Positions 51,113 to 55,693 of a DNA stretch of 55,693 bases are shown here, one piece after another (position 1 is the first letter of the stretch; each line of letters opens with the position of its first letter). Position numbers and translations under genes: made by a program. The notes beneath the pieces were generated by a model. It ran no database searches. It had not been told where the DNA came from and saw only the letters and a program-made list of their open reading frames with translations. The stretch comes from a virus. Location: IMG/VR virus record IMGVR_UViG_3300030109_001698, positions 1-55,693 of that record; one strand, given 5' to 3'.

Positions 51113-51607
51113 ATGAAAAATATAAGTAAACATATTAGCTGGCATGAAGGAACCTACAGCAGAACAGGAGATAGAAGAGGTTTAGATAACACTCCTAATG
51201 AAGAACAAATTAAGTGCATGAAAGAAGTTGCTGAAAATTTGTTTGAACCATTGAGAGAGTGGGTAGGTGGACCTATAAAAATAAATAGCTTTTTTAGAGG
51301 TGAACCAGTTAACACCGCTATAGGTGGTAGTAAATACTCTCAACATATGAAAGGCCAGGCTATAGATATGGATGATACTTTTGGACACAAGACGAACGCA
51401 GAGATGTATCATTATATAAAAGATAATTTAGATTTTGATCAAATGGTTTGGGAATTTGGTACTGAATATCCTAATGGTAACCCTAACTGGGTTCATATTA
51501 GCTGGGTATCAGATAGACCAAATAGAAAACAAGAAGTTATTGCTATTAAAAAAAATGGCAGAACTAAATATATAAAAGATATTGAAGAGTACTTAAAAAA
51601 TAAATAA
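51113..51607 (+). CDS. M15-type peptidoglycan endopeptidase (endolysin)
   Basis: 164 residues from the ATG at 51113. The frame extends to a TTG at 51068 inside the preceding gene, which I reject. Zinc ligands fit the D-Ala-D-Ala peptidase/endolysin (M15) plan: SQHMKGQAIDMD (H78, D85) and NWVHISW (H128). The N-terminus reads HISWHEGTYSRTGDRRGLDN. It should cut the peptide cross-links of host peptidoglycan at lysis. No signal peptide, so it needs the holin. Confidence 0.87.
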   Translation: MKNISKHISWHEGTYSRTGDRRGLDNTPNEEQIKCMKEVAENLFEPLREWVGGPIKINSFFRGEPVNTAIGGSKYSQHMKGQAIDMDDTFGHKTNAEMYHYIKDNLDFDQMVWEFGTEYPNGNPNWVHISWVSDRPNRKQEVIAIKKNGRTKYIKDIEEYLKNK

Positions 51608-51608
51608 T

Positions 51609-51941
51609 ATGGATTTTAAAATGAAAGGCTTTAGTGGCTTTGGAAATGAATGTGCTAAATGTGGTAGCCGCCCTTGTGTTTGTGTAGATTCTCCAGCTAA
51701 ATTCTGTGGGCCACACTCAGATTTTGCTAAAGCAGTCGTGAAGATTTCTCATAATATAAAAGATAAAATCAAAACTACTAAAACTAAAATTAAAAAGAAA
51801 AGGGAAACCAATAAAGAATTTAGAAAAAGAAAGAAAAATATAAGAAAGTATGGTAATCCATATGGACAATCCCATACTAATCCTAGAACGTTAAAAAGTA
51901 GCAACATGCGCACTTATGGAACTTTTGAAGGAGACGATTAA
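51609..51941 (+). CDS. FKMKG-signature Cys-rich protein, 110 aa
   Basis: Opens MDFKMKGFSGFGNECAKCGS, then RPCVCVDSPAKFCG. The exact FKMKG signature runs directly into a Cys cluster (C-x2-C ... C-x-C) that could bind zinc, followed by SPAK. The rest is strongly basic (KTTKTKIKKKRETNKEFRKR). Its position directly after the endolysin shows that the signature spans both the 5-7 kb cluster and this cassette. Function is unknown. Confidence 0.75.
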   Translation: MDFKMKGFSGFGNECAKCGSRPCVCVDSPAKFCGPHSDFAKAVVKISHNIKDKIKTTKTKIKKKRETNKEFRKRKKNIRKYGNPYGQSHTNPRTLKSSNMRTYGTFEGDD

Positions 51942-51965
51942 ATTTAAAATATAAAATAAATAAAT

Positions 51966-52370
51966 ATGGCGACAACTACAGCAACATTAACTATAAATAG
52001 CACAGATCTTTTAACAGATGAAATATCTTTGTCTACAACTTCAACGCTTACAGGTGCTGGTAATTCTACTGGTCTAACTGGTACTACTGGTTTAGCTAGA
52101 AAAACAGTAGCAGGAGCACACGGTCAATACACTTTGTTTGATGGATCAGATTTTACAGCTGATAAGGCTCATAAATTATATTTAAAAAATACTTCAACAA
52201 CAGCAACTGAATATTTTTTAATAACAGTTAACGCAGAAGACGTAGGGAGACTTTACGCTGGTGATTGGGCTTTAATACCTTGGTCAGCGCATGATAATGA
52301 CTGTGACATTAAAATAGACCCTAGCGCGAACGATATGACGTTAGAATATATGTTATTTACAGACGGATAA
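51966..52370 (+). CDS. Tandem virion-like paralogue 1, 134 aa
   Basis: First of three adjacent paralogues (51966, 52398, 52864). It starts MATTTATLTINSTDLLTDEI, is Thr/Ser-rich and beta-type, and carries the shared motif RLYAGDWALIPWSAHDNDCD near residue 95 and a C-terminal LEYMLFTDG. No signal or TM. Paralogy and location before the fibre-like gene suggest a small beta-sandwich virion or fibre-assembly protein. Confidence 0.72.
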   Translation: MATTTATLTINSTDLLTDEISLSTTSTLTGAGNSTGLTGTTGLARKTVAGAHGQYTLFDGSDFTADKAHKLYLKNTSTTATEYFLITVNAEDVGRLYAGDWALIPWSAHDNDCDIKIDPSANDMTLEYMLFTDG

Positions 52371-52397
52371 AATTAATAATAATAAATAAAAAACAAA

Positions 52398-52832
52398 ATG
52401 GCGACAACAGCAACGATTACATTAACGAGTGCGGACATTGCTGGTGATCCAGTAAATGTCTCAAAAACTGCTACCTGTACAAAAGCAGGTACAACAACTG
52501 ATTTAGACCAATCAACTGGATTAAGTAGAGTTCACTTAAGATCTACAACCAACAAAGTATTACTTGCAGCTAACGCAGAGGGTAATGATTTAGCAGCTAA
52601 GGTTTATATAATAAACAAAGCTACAGATCCTACACTTTATGTTACTATAACTATTAATGCTCAAACTGTTGGTAAACTTTATGCGGGAGATTGGATGTTT
52701 ATTCCTTGGAGTCAAACAGATACTTCTGCTAGTATAGAAATAGCTGCGACTAACTGGACGGCATCAACAGGGGATATACCGATTGAGTATGCTTTATTCC
52801 ATGAAGATACAGATCTTTTAACTGACGCGTAA
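52398..52832 (+). CDS. Tandem virion-like paralogue 2, 144 aa
   Basis: Same layout as its neighbours: MATTATITLTSADIAGDPVN, then KLYAGDWMFIPWSQTDTSAS and IPIEYALFHED. The C-terminus is a little longer (TDLLTDA). Separated from paralogue 1 by 27 nt and from paralogue 3 by 31 nt with similar A/T leaders, suggesting gene duplication. Confidence 0.72.
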   Translation: MATTATITLTSADIAGDPVNVSKTATCTKAGTTTDLDQSTGLSRVHLRSTTNKVLLAANAEGNDLAAKVYIINKATDPTLYVTITINAQTVGKLYAGDWMFIPWSQTDTSASIEIAATNWTASTGDIPIEYALFHEDTDLLTDA

Positions 52833-52863
52833 AATAAATTATAAATATTAAAAATTAAAAAAT

Positions 52864-53271
52864 ATGGCAACAACAACTGCAGCAATTAGCTTGTCTAGTG
52901 ATGTTACTGATAATACTTTATCGGTTTCAAACGAAGCTAATTTATATACAGCTGGTACTACAACTGGTTTAAACACAATGACTTCTGTTACTAAGGTTTT
53001 AGCTAGCACAAACCAGGTTGATTTAATTACAACTGGTAGTGTTTCTACTACTCATGGTTATGTATATATAAATAATCCTGATGCTGATAGTACTAGACAT
53101 TTTAAAATAACAATAGGTAACGCTGGAACTGGTTCTCCAACTGATACTGAAGAAATAGGTAGACTTTACGGTGGTGATTGGATGTGGTTTCCTTGGGATG
53201 TAGATGATGATATTTGCATTACACCAAGTGATTCCAGTAATATGACTGTAGAGTATATGGTATTTAGTTAA
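52864..53271 (+). CDS. Tandem virion-like paralogue 3, 135 aa
   Basis: MATTTAAISLSSDVTDNTLS..., with RLYGGDWMWFPWDVDDDICI and the ending MTVEYMVFS. It aligns along the whole length with the two upstream proteins. Likely part of the same virion substructure. The stop is 1 nt before the next ATG. Confidence 0.72.
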   Translation: MATTTAAISLSSDVTDNTLSVSNEANLYTAGTTTGLNTMTSVTKVLASTNQVDLITTGSVSTTHGYVYINNPDADSTRHFKITIGNAGTGSPTDTEEIGRLYGGDWMWFPWDVDDDICITPSDSSNMTVEYMVFS

Positions 53272-53272
53272 G

Positions 53273-53614
53273 ATGGCTTTTACACCATTTCATAATATTA
53301 CAGGGTCAACAGGTGTTCACGTAGAGTTACTACAACCTGGTGATAACGCTAGTAACGTAAAGTCTATAAGTATTTGTAATAAACACGCTACAGCTGACGC
53401 TACAGTAAGTTTATCAATAACTAAACTGTCTGATTATTCTGATAGGAACACAGAAGAAGTTTATTATTTAATTAGTACTTTAGCCATACCATCAGATACA
53501 ACTTTATTACTAGATGATTCTAATTTTTTATCATTTGACAATTCAACTGGTGGTTATTCTTTATTTATAACTGTAGGTTCTTCTGACACTGTAGATGTAC
53601 TAATTAAAAGATAA
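53273..53614 (+). CDS. Small structural protein, 113 aa
   Basis: Starts MAFTPFHNITGSTGVHVELL. Beta-sandwich-like (NVKSISICNKHATADATVSL; STLAIPSDTTLLLDDSNFLS) with the S-I-x-N-K-H-A-x-D-A-x-V pattern typical of small phage tail proteins. It lies 2 nt before the fibre-like gene and probably belongs to the same structure. No enzyme motif. Confidence 0.7.
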   Translation: MAFTPFHNITGSTGVHVELLQPGDNASNVKSISICNKHATADATVSLSITKLSDYSDRNTEEVYYLISTLAIPSDTTLLLDDSNFLSFDNSTGGYSLFITVGSSDTVDVLIKR

Positions 53615-53616
53615 TT

Positions 53617-55080
53617 ATGAAATGGATAGGAACACAAACATTATATGACGGTATAAGATTAGCAGGAAATTCTAAAACAATACAGATTGGTGGTGCTGGT
53701 ACAGGAACGTTAAGTTTAACGGGAAATAAAATAAAGTTATATGATGCTACTAATGATGGTAACCCTACTATTAGCTTAGGATCAGCTGACGCTGAAAGAT
53801 TAAAAATAGAAGCAGTTTATGAAAGTGGCGCACAAGGATTAGATGTTGTTAAGTTTGTAACTCACACTGCTAGTGGTTCATCTAATGATGCTAGGTTTGC
53901 TTTTAACGTAGATGAAACTTTTATTTTTAATATACTAGATAACGGCGTAAGAATTAAAACTAGTGGAGAATTAGAAATAGGTAGTGGTAATACTATATTG
54001 TCTGATAGCAGTGGAACCACAACTTTAAGTAATATTGACGATTTAGATGCTACAACTATAGCTACTTTTAATTCTCATTTAACAGCTGGAGATATAACAG
54101 GTGTAACTGCTGGTAATGGTTTAACTGATGGCGGTACGTCTGGTGACGTAGAAGTAAATGTTGGAGCTGGTACTGGTATTACTGTAAACACTAATGACGT
54201 GGCTATTACAGCCGCACAAACAGGTATAACAAGTGTGTATAACACTAGTTTAAAAGTAGGTAGAGACGCTGATAATCTCATAGATTTTGGTACTACTGAT
54301 AATAAAATATTTTTTAGAGCATCTGGTGCTGATCAAATAGTTTTACAAGACGGTATTTTAGGACCAAGAGTAACAAATGAGATAGATTTAGGAACTGCTA
54401 GCTTTGAATTTAAAGATGCTTATTTTGATGGAACTGTAACTTCAGATGCTTTCGCTGGACCTTTAACTGGTAATGTAACAGGTAATTGTAGTGGTACTGC
54501 TGCCACTGTAACTGGTGGTACTCAAGGTTCTATTACTACGTGTGCAAATCTTACCACAGTTGGAACCATTGGTACTGGAGTTTGGCAAGGAACTGCTATT
54601 GCCTCAGCTTATTTAGACGCTGACACGGCTCATATATCCACAACAAAACAACTAACGCATCACGGTATATCAGATGATATTGATTCTGATGTAGTGTATA
54701 TAAGTTTATTAGAGTCTGATGCTGAGAATACAAGCGCGGCTAATAAACACCTACCTATTATAGCCCCTGCTGCTGGAAAGTTATTAAAGATATTTGTCAG
54801 AACAACAGTAGATCAATCTAGCGAGACCTTTACATGGAAATTATACACTAGAACTATATCACAATCTACAAATGGAGCGGCAACTGAAATTGGGGCACAA
54901 AGTGGAGCAGGTCCTACAAATAAAACTATGGTAACATATGATTTTACTACTGGATTAGATAGTGGTACTAATGTTATTGCTGCAGGTGATAAAGTGCAAA
55001 TATCTTTACAAGCTGGAGATGGCGCTACGGCTAATGGCGGTTATTTTATAACCTGCTTGTGGGAATGGGATTTAAGTTAA
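53617..55080 (+). CDS. Tail fibre-like protein, 487 aa
   Basis: Beta-rich and repetitive, with the stretch AFAGPLTGNVTGNCSGTAAT, VTGGTQGSITTCANLTTVGT typical of collagen-free phage fibres ('TGN-x-SGTAATVTGGTQ... LTTVGTI-TG-W-G'). An N-terminal G-T-Q-T-L-Y-D-G-I-R region resembles a virion-attachment part. The C-terminal about 140 residues (ADTAHISTTKQLTHHGISDD to FITCLWEWDLS) form a distinct globular domain. It probably mediates host recognition. The last gene of the rightward block; a terminator follows. Confidence 0.78.
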   Translation: MKWIGTQTLYDGIRLAGNSKTIQIGGAGTGTLSLTGNKIKLYDATNDGNPTISLGSADAERLKIEAVYESGAQGLDVVKFVTHTASGSSNDARFAFNVDETFIFNILDNGVRIKTSGELEIGSGNTILSDSSGTTTLSNIDDLDATTIATFNSHLTAGDITGVTAGNGLTDGGTSGDVEVNVGAGTGITVNTNDVAITAAQTGITSVYNTSLKVGRDADNLIDFGTTDNKIFFRASGADQIVLQDGILGPRVTNEIDLGTASFEFKDAYFDGTVTSDAFAGPLTGNVTGNCSGTAATVTGGTQGSITTCANLTTVGTIGTGVWQGTAIASAYLDADTAHISTTKQLTHHGISDDIDSDVVYISLLESDAENTSAANKHLPIIAPAAGKLLKIFVRTTVDQSSETFTWKLYTRTISQSTNGAATEIGAQSGAGPTNKTMVTYDFTTGLDSGTNVIAAGDKVQISLQAGDGATANGGYFITCLWEWDLS

Positions 55081-55084
55081 AAAA

Positions 55085-55104
55085 AAAGGGGCGTTAGCCC
55101 CTTT
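55085..55104. terminator. Bidirectional hairpin terminator
   Basis: A perfect 8-bp stem AAAGGGGC (55085-55092), loop GTTA, GCCCCTTT (55097-55104) with A/T tracts on both sides. It lies 4 nt after the stop of the fibre gene and 2 nt before the stop of the convergent gene, so it serves both directions. Confidence 0.88.
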
Positions 55105-55106
55105 AA

Positions 55107-55307
55107 TTATATAGTAACAGAATTTTTTTGGTTTTGAATTTCAACTCTAATCTGTTGCGCTAAGTTTTTTACTTTTTGCATTGATTTTCTAACCCGTGTT
55201 CCTGCCGAGTTATTACCTTCAACAAATTTTTCTGCATCAGGCATGACTTTTTCAAATTCATCACCCATTTTTTGGAACAATTTAATTACATTATTTTCTC
55301 CGTACAT
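55107..55307 (-). CDS. Histone H1-like (Hc1-type) DNA-binding protein
   Basis: 66 residues. The segment FEKVMPDAEKFVEGNNSAGT, then RVRKSMQKVKNLAQQIRVEI has the 'DAEKF..GN.AAGTRVRK.MQ..K.LAQ.IR.EI' pattern of the short Hc1/histone-H1-like proteins found in most Bacteroidetes. In those hosts it is an abundant nucleoid protein. Here it is phage-encoded and sits on the minus strand downstream of the truncated outer-membrane protein gene (11-nt gap). Possible roles are phage DNA compaction or host nucleoid remodelling. Confidence 0.85.
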   Translation of the reverse strand: MYGENNVIKLFQKMGDEFEKVMPDAEKFVEGNNSAGTRVRKSMQKVKNLAQQIRVEIQNQKNSVTI

Positions 55308-55318
55308 ATTTATTTTAT

Positions 55319-55693
55319 TTAAAATTTATAAGATATTCCTAATTTAAACTCTCCTTCTGAATCTTCTTTCATAGACATCATATAATTTGGTTCTACATAT
55401 AGCTCATCCCATACTTTCATAGAATAACCAACACCAAAAGTCATATTGTCCATCATGTCTTCAGTTGGAGCTTGTACAACTGCGTAGCATTTACTAAAAT
55501 AGTATCTACCCCACATATCGTACTCTTCACCGTTTTTTACAAGACCTAGAGTAATGTTATCATTTAACACATATCCAATCCCCATATTATCGGTGATGTT
55601 TGACATTTCCCACTCCGCGTCATCCTCTGGCATATTTATAGTTGTTACAGCCATAAACTGTGCAGAGCATAAAATTGTAGCAAGAGCAAAACT
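55319..55693 (-). CDS. Outer-membrane beta-barrel-like protein, 5' end cut by window
   Basis: The frame is open from the window edge (..SFALATILCSAQFMAVTTIN) to the stop at 55319. The first visible residues look like the end of a signal peptide, with likely cleavage near C-S-A-Q, so the true start lies beyond 55693 and the ATG at 55654 is internal. About 124 residues are visible, with alternating strands (NMGIGYVLNDNITLGLVKNG; MTFGVGYSMKVWDELYVEPN) and a terminal Phe in FKLGISYKF, the usual outer-membrane barrel ending. Function unknown. Confidence 0.7.
   Translation of the reverse strand, partial: SFALATILCSAQFMAVTTINMPEDDAEWEMSNITDNMGIGYVLNDNITLGLVKNGEEYDMWGRYYFSKCYAVVQAPTEDMMDNMTFGVGYSMKVWDELYVEPNYMMSMKEDSEGEFKLGISYKF

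Noticed and set aside
1-55693. tRNA genes, CRISPR arrays, insertion sequences, integrase
   Set aside because: I looked for cloverleaf-like segments, spaced repeats and transposase/integrase motifs and saw none. A tRNA could be missed by eye, so a tRNAscan run would settle it.

Overview
The window looks like part of the genome of a tailed, probably short-tailed (podovirus-like) DNA phage that infects a marine member of the Bacteroidetes, most likely a flavobacterium. The DNA is strongly AT-rich and genes are packed with 1-15 nt gaps or ATGA/TAATG overlaps. Starts are preceded by A-rich leaders (TAATATG, AAATTATG) with no Shine-Dalgarno, the usual pattern in Bacteroidetes. Several products are Bacteroidetes-type: a Cys-repeat secreted protein with a type IX secretion (T9SS)-like C-terminus, an Hc1 histone-like protein, SPII lipoproteins and an outer-membrane beta-barrel-like protein. 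I see no integrase, repressor, replication gene, tRNA or CRISPR array, so the window is a segment of a larger, probably lytic, genome.

Positions 1-4432 are a leftward (minus) block of 17 small genes of unknown function, including several under 60 codons. They form short operons, nearly all headed by a repeated 33-bp element (minus-strand consensus ACGGA-N17-TGGATAATATA; 8 copies with identical spacing), which I read as the promoter of this block. Positions 4433-4785 are a noncoding divergence zone with G-runs and hairpins.

Positions 4786-8264 hold small basic proteins, most starting with a PFKMKG-like signature followed by SPxK motifs. A GroEL-GroES pair follows (8285-10097), then small genes: a virion-like protein, a winged helix, an HEMVH metallopeptidase-like protein, a 3TM holin, a thermonuclease, and a tandem-Cpn10-like protein overlapping the putative small terminase gene. 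The packaging and head module is TerL (14073), portal (16291), scaffold (18725) and major capsid (19954), the last followed by a strong hairpin terminator. Neck and tail genes follow (21522-32746), including a 2118-residue P22 gp10-like stabilisation protein. Four probable internal or ejected proteins come next (32786-45097), ending in a 2378-residue multidomain 'polyvalent' protein with metallopeptidase and HAD phosphatase motifs.

Positions 45142-51941 form an envelope and lysis accessory cassette: a TM/coiled-coil protein, an exported thioredoxin fold without its cysteines, basic FKMKG-type proteins, the T9SS-like Cys-repeat protein, a lipoprotein, a soluble PAP2 phosphatase and an M15 endolysin. 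Positions 51966-55080 carry three tandem paralogous small virion-like proteins, a fourth small protein and a fibre-like protein, closed by a terminator hairpin shared with two convergent genes at the right edge (Hc1-like, and a truncated outer-membrane protein).

The most distinctive features are the strictly spaced leftward promoter repeat, the family of about ten otherwise unrelated proteins sharing an N-terminal FKMKG/SPxK signature, two kinds of Cpn10-like protein with an ATPase-competent GroEL, and phage genes bearing host secretion, outer-membrane and histone-like signatures.
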